A stretch of DNA of 64,000 bases from Linyphia triangularis (GCA_963978545.1 OZ021727.1:19933943-19997942), one strand, 5' to 3'; positions 21,041 through 31,298 are shown, numbered from the stretch's first letter. A program made the numbers and translations. The notes: generated from the letters alone by a model not told the origin.

Positions 21041-22100
21041 TATTATCTTCTATTTCATGTAACAGTTTCCCGACCTCCTCTTGTTTTGAGAAAGGAAGTC
21101 TTCGAGGATGTTGTTTAATAGGTAAATGGGTCCCAGTATCAATTCGATGTTGAGTAAGCTTTGTTCTTCCTATATCTCTCGATGACATGGAGAAAATGTC
21201 TTGAAATTCTTTTATAAGGTTTCCGACCACCTTCCCTTGACTTCTTTCCAACCGGGAGTCCTCGAGAAGCTGGTCCACTAAATTCGCGGGTGGTGCAGTC
21301 GGAAGCTCCTTCGATCCTCGTTCGATGCTTGTAACAGGTGTGCAAGTGGCAATTTCTTCTCCTTTCTTGATAACTCTCTTAGCATCACCGATGTTGGCCA
21401 TTCTCACATACACCACCTCTTGAGAGAGATCCACAAGCGTCGCTCCTACTAGCACTCCTTTCGGGACGCTATTCGATTATGGGAAGTCCGTTACTCTAAA
21501 TCGGAAGGCCTTCGGGAGCTCTGCTGAACCCTTTACAACCAAATCTGTCATGGAGGGGATGGAGATGTCTTCAAGAGCTACTATTCGATATGCACACGGC
21601 TCTTCCGTGTCCAAACCGAACAGTGGAACTTCTTCTTTCCCTGTTTGGAGCTCGCCTTTCTCAAAATTCAAAGTGATACCATTTTCCTTTAGAAAGTCCA
21701 GCCCGAGAATACATGGGTCCAAAATTTCAGCAACATAAACGGTGTGAGTAAAGGTGTTAAATCTAAATGAGATGTTGACTTTCAATTTCCCATGTACAGA
21801 AATTTTGTCACCAGTCACAGTCTGTAGCGAAACTGAAGGCGCCGTGTTTAGAGGTTGGCAATCCAGGTGCCGGGCTACATCCGTCCGTACGATGGTTACA
21901 TTAGCTCTCGAATCAACTATTAGACGATAGGGAGTCCCGTTAATCTCGCCCTCCACGAATAAACCATGGTTTCCTCCTTGAAGAGATGAGATGTGATAGA
22001 GGCTGAGTGGGGCACCATCTTCACTACACGGCAACCTCCGCCCCGCGAGATGGCCGTTTTCTAGTTTAACTGCTGGGGCTCGGAGGTGGTGTTATCCCCT
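21040..22100 (-). pseudogene. gypsy aspartic protease and linker to RT
   Basis: The protease normally cuts the Gag-Pol polyprotein. The expected active-site motif D-S/T-G-A appears as 'LIVDSRANVTIV', with Arg in place of the essential Gly. The flap and second hydrophobic motif are seen as 'ILGLDFLKENG'. An in-frame TAA at 21477-21479 precedes a linker (about 21455-21040) in the same frame. The frame has no ATG at its start: it opens just after a TAA inside the end of gag and overlaps gag by about 30 codons' worth of sequence or less, consistent with expression by -1 ribosomal frameshifting. Confidence 0.88.
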
Positions 22101-23248
22101 CTTTTTTCCAATTCCGGGCAACTGCGCCTAAAATGTCCTTCCCGGTTGCAGAGCCAACAAACCACCCCAGTTTTTCGATCCCTCGAGCCAGGAATACTTC
22201 TCATAAGTCACTCCATCTTGTTTTCCAGTTCTTGAAACTTCTTCGTGAAAAGTTCAGAGGAATCGTCTGTCAATGTTCCACGTACGAAACGCCGATCTTT
22301 TCTAGAAGCTTGCTGTGCTACTTCTACTCTCATGGCATAGACGAGGGTTGATTTCAGATCTTTGCTGTCTGACATCCTGGTAGCTTGCTGCATGTCGGGA
22401 TCTTTGATGGCATCCACAAAATACTGAAGAGACAGATTATCTCGTACGTCCGAGGGACAGTCTGGGAAAGCGAGGATCGACAGTCTTTCTATATCCGATG
22501 CCAATTCTTGAAGAGTTTCATTGGCCTTCTGCTGTCTCATTTTCAGTTGCAGTCTGTTGTAATCCTTAAGATGCTGCTCACCAAACCTTAACTCCAACGC
22601 ACTTGCCAGCGCCACGAATTCTCCCCGCTTCTCTTCAGGTAGTGTCTGTAGAATGTCAGCAGCTTCACCTCGAAGAGATGCTGCGAGATGGAATGCTTTC
22701 GAAGTATCGTCCCATCCATTAGCAGTGGCTATCATATCGAACTGAGTTCGATAAACGCCCCAAGCCGACTTCCCATCGAAAGTTGAAGCCTTGATGTTGG
22801 GACGTGGTGCAATAACGGGAACGTAAACCTCTCCTGGGAGTAAAACTGTTGCTGCTTCAGATCTTTTATTTTCAAGAAATCGAATTCTTTCCTCCAAGCG
22901 ATCAAATTTCCCGTTAACCGCCTCAAAATTCTCACTGATTTCTTTTCTTACTTCATTCAACACTTCTTCTTTCACGGATTGCAGAACATTTGAGGTAGTT
23001 TCTATTATGGTGGATTCCACCATTGAGTCTAGCTCTATCTTCATTTCTTCTTTGATTTCATTCACTGCTGCAGATGTTGTTTCACACTTGGCGGCTAAAG
23101 CTTTAATGTCCGATGATGTCGCTTCTTGGCCGGTGGCGATTGCAGCAGCGAGTTCGGCGGCAGTGGATTCTTGTTGGGCCTTCATTCCAGCAATCATTTC
23201 CATCAATTGCTTCATTTGGTCTTCCATTATTCCTCTAGTAGTCGGCAT
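22061..23248 (-). pseudogene. gypsy gag polyprotein
   Basis: Gag forms the particle that packages the element RNA. It starts at ATG 23248 (MPTTRGIMEDQ). Residues 1-135 are a long predicted coiled coil rich in Glu, Ala and Lys. Residues about 150-330 look like the retrotransposon gag capsid fold ('FDGKSAWGVYRTQFDMIA', 'FHLAASLRGEAADILQTL', 'RFGEQHLKDYNRLQLK'). A TGA at 22208-22210 interrupts the frame. Downstream in the same frame a perfect CCHC zinc knuckle is encoded (CWLCNREGHFRRSC, about 22110-22155), and the frame ends with TAG at 22061. The stop therefore removes the nucleic-acid-binding knuckle from the product. Confidence 0.93.
22064..22070 (-). promoter_or_regulatory. putative -1 ribosomal frameshift site between gag and pol
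   Basis: On the minus strand the heptamer G-TTA-AAC lies in the gag frame, immediately before the gag TAG stop (22061-22063). A -1 slip gives GTT-AAA and continues in the pol frame. The same heptamer is the known slippery site of arteriviruses. The frame relation fits exactly. A downstream structure was not tested. Confidence 0.5.
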
Positions 23249-23261
23249 TCAAGTTGACTAA

Positions 23262-23279
23262 ACCCCACTTCTGACACCA
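23262..23279 (-). promoter_or_regulatory. primer-binding site of the gypsy element
   Basis: On the minus strand TGGTGTCAGAAGTGGGGT begins one base after the 5' LTR. TGG complements a tRNA CCA end. I did not assign the tRNA. Confidence 0.8.
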
Positions 23280-23280
23280 C

Positions 23281-23745
23281 TGTTATGAATTTTTCCACTG
23301 AGGCAATGATGGCACAGTTTTTCAGACAAAAAACTAGTATTTATTCTCTTAAGAAAACTCACAAAATTTATTCACAGATAACAGTGCAATCACTATTAAT
23401 CTTCAATACAAGCTTCAACAAGAACAGCTTCGAATACAGCGATTATACAAGCTCACTCCAATAGGTCAACAAAGCGATCAGCTTTCAACGAAGTCCGAAG
23501 TCAATCTGAAAACTTTCCCGATCTACGGTCTTTAAATACCAGGCGCATGAGAATATTCGCGAAATTTCCAGCCAATTCGTCGGAAAAGAAACGTCTCGAA
23601 ATTTCTCGATTGCTTTAGGTGTTGCTACCTTTTTCTAACCTGTATAATCGCTGTTAAAAAAATAAAATAAGATAAAAATAAATTACAATAGAATTTTAAA
23701 ATAATACGTCCCTATTTACACTATATACAGACAATTTGTGCAACA
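23281..23745 (-). repeat. gypsy 5' LTR
   Basis: 465 bp with TGTT...AACA ends. Differences from the other LTR include 'ataccagg' against 'ataaaagg' and 'gcatgagaata' against 'gcgtgagcata'. The promoter for the element lies here, on the minus strand. Confidence 0.95.
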
Positions 23746-24040
23746 CTATAAAATTTACAAAAATTTTCCTTTTTGGTGGCAATAAAACTGCATAAAATTT
23801 TTAATTTCGAAAATATTAAAAAATGCTACACTCAGATTGTGTAATACATTGATATTTGTAAAAATTTGAAACATTTATCTTTAATAGTTGAGTAAATGTT
23901 CCTGACGTTGGCCGTACGTGCGTTTGATAATGCACCGATAAGGGCTGTCACAAGTTGAAAATGATATTACAAACTGATGCACAAGACTTTTTTTTTAAAT
24001 ATATATATAAAAAAAAATACTTCTAATTTAGCGACAAAGC

Positions 24041-24682
24041 AGTCAACAGAATAAAAGTCGAATTCAAAGAATAGAGCACCTGGACCCAAAAGAACTTTTC
24101 CCCTTATGGTTGTAAGAAGAAATTTGGCTCCCATTCTACATTATTTGGTAATTTATCGCTCGCGCTTGGAAAACGGAAGAGTACCAAAAATTGCATAGAT
24201 TATTTATATGACATGTAGTTTTACCGTAAAACCAATAAAAATTTAAGAAATAAAAATTTAAGTGGTTTCTGTGTGGAATCACTATTCATCAAAGGGATGA
24301 AGCATCCAAAAAGTTCTCACGTTATTCAACTTTTATATTCCCTTGGTAGATACCTGCCATTCAAAGAGTATTCTATTCCTGACCTTTGGTGTGCGGAACA
24401 TAAAAATAATAAATTATTCATACTGTATTTAAAAACTCTTCAATCAAAATTACAATAATATGTGGCTATTAGCAAAAATACCACGTTCTTGATCTGCGCC
24501 TATATTTATACTTTTCTATTGCACTTTGAAGCTGTCAATTAGTTCAATTTGAATGCAACGCTCTGTACTGGAAAAAATTCGGGGGGAAATGTATATTGTA
24601 TAGATGATCATACCTAACACTTCTGAAGTGCCGATTAATTGTACCCTTTGGAGGGGTTTTGGTATTTTTCGCAGAAGTGTAT
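24041..24682. other. unassigned AT-rich DNA
   Basis: A 61-codon open frame at 24273-24458 has no recognisable motif and no flanking gene signals, so I do not call it. No repeats were matched. Confidence 0.4.
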
Positions 24683-24743
24683 TTTTTCAACATGGCTGAT
24701 GTATATAATCAGAGCTGATTACACATCAGCCGTGTTGAAAAAA
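24683..24743. repeat. hairpin, 21-bp arms
   Basis: 'tttttcaacatggctgatgt' pairs with 'acatcagccgtgttgaaaaa' around a 20-base AT-rich loop, with one mismatch. It is not obviously a terminator or a known RNA in this context. Confidence 0.7.
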
Positions 24744-25084
24744 ACAACCTCACAGTTCTATGGTTTGTCAAAAATGCACTAAATCGCATTCTAACTTAGT
24801 AATTAGGAAACTTCTTTTTTTTATACAATAGAGAAATCGATAAGTGGAACAATCTGTTGGACCACATCGTAAATACTGAGGGATTGTTCGTAGAGGTTAA
24901 ATTGAACCAACCTTAATGAGCTTTGCGCCTGTGGTTGGTTGTCATTTTTGTATTTGTATAAATACATCAAACCACAGCTGTATGGTTTGGTACATTCGAC
25001 GATACAGTGTTTAACCGTATGTACAAAGTAAAATATATTTTCTCGTCAACTGCTTTATTACATTCAATTACAATCAAATGTTAA
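24744..25084. other. unassigned DNA with short direct repeats
   Basis: 'ctatggtttg' or 'gtatggtttg' occurs at about 24759 and 24981, and 'gaaccaacc' near 24904. No gene. Confidence 0.35.
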
Positions 25085-25246
25085 CATAGGATAATAAAAG
25101 TAATGTTTTCGGTGTTCCTTATGTTTTGGAATATCCTAACTTTAAAAAAGTGCTCTAAGAAAAATATGTTGTCTGTGTGTACGTGATCAATATAACTTTC
25201 GAACGAATTGACCTACGATGTTCAAATTTGGTGTACGGGTTAGTGG

Positions 25247-25582
25247 CATCGATATAGATAAACAACTGGATAGACTGCTACATTGTCAATGCAAAGAGAA
25301 AAACGTGCCGGGGATTGCGAAGCTGGTGGGATGATTAACCAATCACAGTTCACTTTTATAGTTGGATGGGAATGCGAAAAACCTTGTAAAGTGTAAGAGT
25401 ATATATTTTTTTGCACATTATTACTAATTAAGGTCTACTATTGACATTTCTGCTGTGCACAAACCAAACTTTTATTTTCAATTCTCGGCAATCCGCATTT
25501 TTTTATCCCATCAATTGCATATGGCAACGACTTCATTTTCCCAGCGTTAAGCAGTCTATCAAGTTGTTTATCTATATCGATG
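25247..25582. mobile_element. hAT-type MITE, copy 1
   Basis: 336 bp with inverted ends of about 32 bp, starting CATCGATATAGATAAACAAC on both sides (minus strand on the right, with one mismatch further in). The exact 8-bp duplication GTTAGTGG (25239-25246, 25583-25590) is of hAT size. No transposase is encoded. It interrupts an R1 repeat. Confidence 0.88.
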
Positions 25583-25780
25583 GTTAGTGGTGGCCATGGG
25601 ACCTACCATTAAGGTTTTCGTCAATTTTGCGCATGCACATAAGATAGCTTGAAAATATCTGTTTGAAAAAAATCATGTTTTTCAGCAATTCCTAACAAAC
25701 AGCTCTAACGATTTTTATCAAAATCACTGGTGTAATGCCTCTTAAGGTCTTCTAAACATCCCCACCTCCGAAATTCCTGT

Positions 25781-25957
25781 GCCGACCAAACGGTATAGTG
25801 GTTAGCGTGCTGGCTTCTAGACCGCGAGGTTGCGGGTTCGAGTCCCGTGTAGGCATGGGTGTTTGTAAATGTATGTTGGTTTGTTAAATGACGAAATGTT
25901 TCGGCGCATTATAGCCCTCGTGTTGCTGACGGCGCCAGATAATCTGAATACAACCAA
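25781..25957 (+). mobile_element. tRNA-derived SINE, copy 5
   Basis: Full length with exact B box. It is flanked by CCGAAATTCCTGT (25768-25780, 25958-25970), which is R1 sequence. It therefore inserted into the R1 copy. Confidence 0.93.
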
Positions 25958-26230
25958 CCGAAATTCCTGTAAAAATGTATTACACGTGTAGAAAGTAGAC
26001 AAACGAATGTCTTCAACACAGATCTCTTCCCTTGCACACATCTCATTTAAAGCAAAGTTTTTCTCCTCTCCTCTGATTAACATATAAAAAAGGATAAAGT
26101 AAGAATTATCGTAAAGTATATCGCCATAATCACCATTTTGTCGATGTTTTTTTCCCCTTTCCCTCTTTTTTTTTTTTAAAGGCCTATATAAGAATTTATG
26201 CTGAAAATACACTGGTGGACAAAACTTCAA

Positions 26231-26406
26231 CTTCTCATTGGAACAGCATAGACATATGAAATTCACATCAAAGAGATATCTTTATGCAACATAACGATAA
26301 GTAAAACAACACCGACGCAAAATGTTCATGAAGGCATATGTAAATCTGCTCTATTACAGATGCATTGATCGATACAGATTAAAAATCACACGACTCAAAG
26401 AGTCGA
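26231..26406. other. short unassigned segment
   Basis: Non-repetitive sequence between the R1 copy and the second hAT MITE. Confidence 0.35.
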
Positions 26407-26414
26407 CTTTTAGT

Positions 26415-26749
26415 CATCGATGTAGATAAACAACTGGATAGACTGCTCCATTGTCAATGAAAAGAGAAAAACGCGCCGGGGATTGCGAAGCTGGTGGGAA
26501 GATTAACCAATCATGGTTCACTTTAATAGTTGGATGGGAGTGCGAAAAACCTTGTAAAGTGTTAGAGTAGACATTTTCTTGCACATTATTACTAATTAAG
26601 GTTCACTATTGACATTTCTGCTGTGTACAACCCAAAATTTTATTTTCAATCCTCGGCAATCCGTATTTTTTATCCCACCAATGGCATCTGGCAACGGCTT
26701 CATTTTCCCAGCGTTAAGCAGTCTATCCAGTTGTTTATCTATATCGATG
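26415..26749. mobile_element. hAT-type MITE, copy 2
   Basis: 335 bp, closely similar to copy 1 along its whole length, with ends CATCGATGTAGATAAACAAC and its inverse. The exact 8-bp duplication is CTTTTAGT (26407-26414, 26750-26757). Short open frames in both strands cover the element but have no known motif. Confidence 0.9.
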
Positions 26750-26757
26750 CTTTTAGT

Positions 26758-27225
26758 ACGAGATATGATCTCCCCTATCATCATTGTTTACTTTGCACTG
26801 TATTCTCATACCTAACATGGGGATTTTTGTGAGGCTAAATTGTTCATCCCACTTTAGAACTGTTTTTAAGAGATGGAAAGTTCCCAACACATCGAATCTT
26901 TCCACAACGCGTCCCGTGGAAGCATCCCTCACATGGTGAGTGAAATTTGGATTAGATATGCGGCTTGCTTTATGTATAGGAGCGATTTAAAATTTTTTAA
27001 TCATCTATCCGAAGCAACAGTGTGATAAAACATGTCATAAATGCCAATAGAAGCGAGTTAAAAACCAATATTTTCTTATTACAATCATGTCTAAATCTAG
27101 AAAACGTAATTACTGTAAAAAAAAAAGTCTAGTTTAATCATCATTTGAGCTGCTGGGGAGCACCAATGCAGTAATCTAACATTTTTCATCCAAAGACCAA
27201 AATACTTTAACATCATATAGTGTTT
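26758..27225. other. unassigned DNA
   Basis: Non-repetitive, AT-rich. A GC-richer spot, 'ccacaacgcgtcccgtgg', lies at 26902-26919. No gene seen. Confidence 0.4.
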
Positions 27226-27239
27226 CCTGAAATGAATGT

Positions 27240-27374
27240 GCGAGGTTGCGGGTACGAGTCCCGTGTTAGGCATGGGTGTCTGTAAATGTATGTTGGCTTG
27301 TCTAATGACGAATGTTTCGGTGCATTATAGCCCTCGTGTTGATGATGGCGCCAGATAATCTGAATACAATACAA
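27240..27374 (+). mobile_element. 5'-truncated SINE, copy 6
   Basis: The copy starts at 'gcgaggttgcgg' within the tRNA-like head and lacks about 45 bases including the A box. It still has a perfect duplication, CCTGAAATGAATGT (27226-27239, 27375-27388), so the truncation happened during insertion. The B box has one change ('gggtacgagtcc'). Confidence 0.9.
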
Positions 27375-27482
27375 CCTGAAATGAATGTATTCAGTCTCAT
27401 GAGTGATATTGAACATCAGATAACCTGCAGAAGGTAGGAACATGATATTACGCTGTAAATTCAAATTCCAGACAACGATTTG

Positions 27483-27662
27483 CCGACCAAACGGTATAGT
27501 GGTTAGCGTGCTAGCTTTTAGACCGCGAGGTTGCGGGTTCGAGTCCCGTGTTAGGCATGGGTGTTTGTAAATGTATGTTGGCTTGTCAAATGACGAATGT
27601 TTCGGAGCATTATAGCCCTCAAGTTGCTGACGGCGCAAGATAATCTGAAAACAACCAACCAA
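27483..27662 (+). mobile_element. tRNA-derived SINE, copy 7
   Basis: Full length with exact B box. It is flanked by CCAGACAACGATTTG (27468-27482, 27663-27677). It lies just over 100 bp after copy 6, in the same orientation. Confidence 0.93.
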
Positions 27663-27677
27663 CCAGACAACGATTTG

Positions 27678-28144
27678 AAGGCGAAGAGTTTTGGTCTTAG
27701 TTTGCTATATGTTAGATAATTTTATAAAGCCTCCCAGTAAAGTAAAAAATCATTAAATTCGACTTTTTTACTGTAATTACGTTACCTACATTTAGGCAAG
27801 TCTATAATGGGGAAATATTGATTTCTAACTCATGTTTATTGATATTTATGGAATATTTTATCTCACTATTGCTTTAGATAAACGATTAAAAAAAAACTAA
27901 AAAAAAAACACATAGCTTCTATACTAAAAGTCCAGTCAGAGAAAAATTTTCGCAATAATATGACAAAACCCACAAAGAAAAGTTTCATGAAATTATCTGA
28001 AAAATTCTCAGAGATATTCGTGGTTGAAATTATGGACGATTCTCGACTTGAAAAAGGGCTCATCCCGAATTGAGAAACGCGCTCCTCTGTGTTATTAGAC
28101 AGCTGTATGAAAATGCCGGAGAACACGTTTTTAAAATTTCAGGA
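27678..28144. other. unassigned AT-rich DNA
   Basis: Low-complexity tracts (A run at 27890-27910) and no repeats matched. No gene. Confidence 0.4.
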
Positions 28145-29065
28145 CGCTCCCTTTTTTTACTTTCAATTACCCACGGGTGTTGTGTGTTGACATAGGGTAT
28201 GAAAGTATTGTTTTCAGCCAAAAAAGTATTGTTTTTTTTCCGCATTTGTCTGCATTTTGGAACATTCTAATTTCAAAAAGTAATCTAATAAAAAAATAAT
28301 AAAAAATATGTATGTGTGTGTGTACGTGGTCAGCATAACTCCGAACAATTTGATGCCGACCAAACGGTATAGTGGTTAGAGTGCTAGCCTCTGGACCGCG
28401 AGGTTGTGGGTTCAAGTCCCGTGTTAGGCATGGGTGTTTGTAAATGTATGTTGGCTTGTCAAATGACGAATGTTTCGGAGCATTAGAGCCTCGTGTTGCT
28501 GACGGCGCCAGCTAATCTGACAACAACCAACCAAACAATTTGACCTACGATGTTCTAATTTGGTGTACAGGTTAGTGGTGGAAGTGGGTTTTCATTAAGG
28601 GTTTGCCATTAAGGCTTTTGTCAATATTGCCCATGCGCAAAACATGAAAAAATCGTCAAAATATGTCTAACGATTTCGATCAAAATCTCTATGGTAATGC
28701 CTCTTAAGGTGTTCTAAATATCCCTACCTCCGAAATTCCCGTATAAATGCTATTTTAAAGGTGTAAAAAGTTGAAAAACGACTACCTTTAACACCGAACT
28801 TTCTGCCGTTGAACATCGGATCGCTCCTCTGTTTCACTTACAAGAAAGGAATATGTAATAATTATCGAAAAGTATATCGCAGAATTCGCCATTTTGGCGA
28901 TGTGTTCTTTTTTTTTCTTGCCCATTAAAGAATTATTGCCAAACTGAACATTTTTTTCAACTAAATGAAAATATGAAAATGGTTATAACACTATTCTATG
29001 TCAAATTTAAATGTAGTAACTAGTATTATAGTGCAACTGAAAGTTGTACAATGCTCTACACCCCT
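28145..29065 (+). repeat. R1 repeat, copy 3, interrupted by a SINE
   Basis: The head 'tttcaattaccc...cataggg' and phrases 'cattttggaacattctaatt', 'gtggtcagcataactccgaa', then after the SINE 'tttgacctacgatgttctaa', 'aacgatttcgatcaaaatc', 'gaaattcccgtataaatgct' and the terminal 'aagttgtacaatgctctaca' are present. The palindromic head is expanded by 'cgggtgttgtgtgttg'. Confidence 0.8.
28354..28533 (+). mobile_element. tRNA-derived SINE, copy 8
   Basis: Full length; the B box has one change ('ggttcaagtcc'). The flanking duplication AACAATTTGA (28344-28353, 28534-28543) is R1 sequence, so the SINE is younger than this R1 copy. Confidence 0.9.
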
Positions 29066-30603
29066 AGATTAAGTCACGAAGAGTACGTAATTTCACCTCC
29101 TCCAATTTTACAGATAACTCCGTGAAACTCTTCTCCCTTTGGTTTTTTCATCTTACTGTGAACATTTTTCTGATTGGACTTTTTGGCGGATCTCCTTTAG
29201 TTTTTTAGTTATTTTTTTGTGACTTCCATAAATCGACAATAGGGACGCTGTAAGCTGTCTCAAGATATTTATCATAGTCACTTTATACGGTATACATTAC
29301 TTTCCCTGGTTATCCGAGAAGTTGTTTCAAATTTAATGATGGAGTGAAAAAGACTTAAAGAACCATACTGTATATCGGTCATAACCATCGCAAGAAAATT
29401 TCTATTTCATATATTTTTATTTATAAATTATATTATTTTTTAAGTTTCTTAGTTTCTCTCAACGAATTTAAATTGCTATTTTTTTTTCCTCTAATGCTGA
29501 CATACTTAAAAACTTGTTAAAAAAAATATTAAATTTTTCAGTTGGTTCGTATAATTTTCTGGGGCAAGATATCAGTAAGGCCATACTGTGCCGAAACATC
29601 GTAAGTAGGACCATAGTCCATTTAAAAATTTCCTAAAACTTATTTACTACATGGAGTAGTTTAAGTTCAAAGTAGATAACTGATATAGAAATAAGGAAAA
29701 CAATCTTTTAAAAAAGCAAAACCTATTTGAATTTAAAACAATACACTAAAAAATGTAACTAAATGAAAGTACAATTTTAAACAGAATGTAATAAAGAAAG
29801 GCAGACCAAATAATAAGGCCTTAGCAAAAAAGGAAAGAAAAGAAAAATGTTAGGCCCAGCTAGGGCACCCCGGGTTCGCCAAGATGCGAGAAGGGGGCTA
29901 AATTTTTTAACTTCGATTTTCAAGCAAATAACACAATATGCAAGAACACAATATTATATATGAACTATTCGTCAGAAGCAAAGGTCTAACTAATTTTGAT
30001 ATTGTAAAAAGGGAAACAACGGGATCGTCACACACACACAAAAAAAAAAAACTATACCTAATTTTACGGATATAGGGTAATGGACAGAAAACACTTTACA
30101 AAAATATCTTAATCACGTTATTTTATATATAAGTTTGTGATTAGTACAATAAATTTCAAACAACCTCATAATATTCATAAAATAAAAATAAGTCACGGAA
30201 TATTAGTGCATAGAGAAACGGAATATTTATTTGAAACGGAAAATGCAAAAAATTCAATAACCACCAACATCAAAACTGAACATTATGCAGATCTAAACAT
30301 GGCTTCTAACTTCTATTTCGAATTGTCTCTCCTATGTACACAGCATCACGTGATTTGACTTTAAGCGCTTTGCACAGGTCCCTGAACAAAGAAAGCTATA
30401 TTTATGCGCAATGAATTTTCCACTTTGCGTGAACAAAGACAATAGAATTGGTACGACGCACTCAGCTGCGCTTGCTTCTAATTTTGGGGACGGCTAGCGA
30501 ATAAAACGTGAAATATGTGACATGTTCTGCGAATTCTGAATTTAGATTAAAGACATTTCATAGAAGGAAAAAATACCGTACCTGGAGAAGTTGATTATTA
30601 ATA
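29066..30603. other. unassigned AT-rich DNA
   Basis: A long stretch without matched repeats. It includes a GC-richer patch 'gcccagctagggcaccccgg' at 29854-29873, a short (CA)n at 30031-30040, and an open frame at 30137-30358 without motif. No gene can be supported. Confidence 0.4.
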
Positions 30604-30914
30604 CAGTCAAACCCCGTTAAACGCGGAGTCGATGTAGCCCCAGAAATTATTTGCGTTAAGTCTCTAAAAACTTTTTCACCTAATTAAAGCAGATTTAAAA
30701 CGGGACATTACGGGAAAAAAAGTAAATGTATTTATTTACCAGTAACTCAATATTTATTTGACTTATCAAGTAGTAGACTTATTAAGTGTTTCGCTTTAAA
30801 TTTTTAATAAAACATTTTTTTTTTTTAAATGTGTCTACCTCTTCAAAATTATTTAAAAAGCACATGAGGTCGTTGTCTTGCTGTATTAGGAAACGAGGTA
30901 AGGTTTATATAAAA

Positions 30915-31145
30915 CTAGGGGTGAGGAACATCGCACCGCATTCAACTACTTTAAAGTACTGACTTGGATTTATGTTATTTACCGTTTTTATATTTTCATC
31001 ATCCTTGAGCCACAACCAATCAGCACGCAAAATTTAAACATCGTAGGTCAATTTGTTCGTGAGTTATGCTGACCACAGATACACTTGCACGCAGATATTT
31101 TTTCTAGGTCACTTTTTTGAAATTAGAATGTTCCAAAACGAGGAG
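30915..31145 (-). repeat. R1 repeat fragment, inverted
   Basis: It reads as R1 on the minus strand in two parts: the R1 terminus 'aggggtgaggaacatcgcac' at 30915-31015 and the middle 'gaacaaattgacctacgatg' at about 31040-31065. The part between is deleted. A long poly-A follows at 31152-31184. Confidence 0.65.
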
Positions 31146-31153
31146 AAATGCAA

Positions 31154-31187
<34 letters not shown>

Positions 31188-31298
31188 GTAGTAACTCTGT
31201 ATTTGGTAACTCTGTAACCCAGTAACTCAATATTTATTCGACTTATTAAGTGGTCCGTTATTGAATTTTGCTTTAAATATTTAATAAAACATTTTTTA

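Larger units (their letters stand above)
17931..23749 (-). mobile_element. Ty3/gypsy LTR retrotransposon, full length but inactivated
   Basis: The element spans 17935-23745 (5.8 kb) and is transcribed leftward, with 4-bp duplications CTAT at 17931-17934 and 23746-23749. Its order is LTR, primer-binding site, gag, protease, reverse transcriptase, RNase H, integrase, polypurine tract, LTR; integrase after RNase H is the Ty3/gypsy order. The two LTRs differ at about eleven positions and one indel by eye (about 97 percent identical). I found one in-frame stop in gag, four in pol and one frameshift in pol, plus a changed protease motif, so it cannot replicate by itself. Confidence 0.95.
17655..24040. 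repeat. inverted repeat arms flanking the gypsy element
   Basis: 17655-17915 and 23770-24040 are inverted copies. They share 'cgctaaatta.aagtattttt', 'gtgcatc', 'ttcaact', 'cagccc', 'actattaaagataaat', 'ttacacaatctga' and 'gtagcattttt'. Without the LTR element this was a foldback of about 560 bp, with arms of roughly 260 bp almost meeting at the centre. The gypsy element sits within that centre. Confidence 0.8.
25085..26230 (+). repeat. R1 repeat, copy 2, interrupted by a hAT MITE and a SINE
   Basis: R1 phrases run through the region in the usual order: 'cataggataataaaagta', 'gttttggaatatcctaa', 'gaattgacctacgatgttca', then after the MITE (25247-25582) 'ggttttcgtcaattttgcgc' and 'aacgatttttatcaaaatca', then after the SINE (25781-25957) 'gaaattcctgtaaaaatg' and 'cttttttttttttaaaggcc'. 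Both insertions carry duplications of R1 sequence, so R1 was in place first. Confidence 0.8.

Noticed and set aside
22208..22210. Programmed readthrough of the TGA within gypsy gag
   Set aside because: The stop splits gag before its zinc knuckle instead of separating gag from pol, and the following bases do not form a known readthrough context; a simple mutation is more likely.
24273..24458. 61-residue open frame starting MESLFIKGM
   Set aside because: No recognised motif, no splice or promoter context, and length expected by chance in AT-rich DNA.
25817..28415. Open frames containing 'YIYKHPCL' type peptides
   Set aside because: They are antisense readings of the SINE tRNA-like head and recur wherever a SINE occurs.
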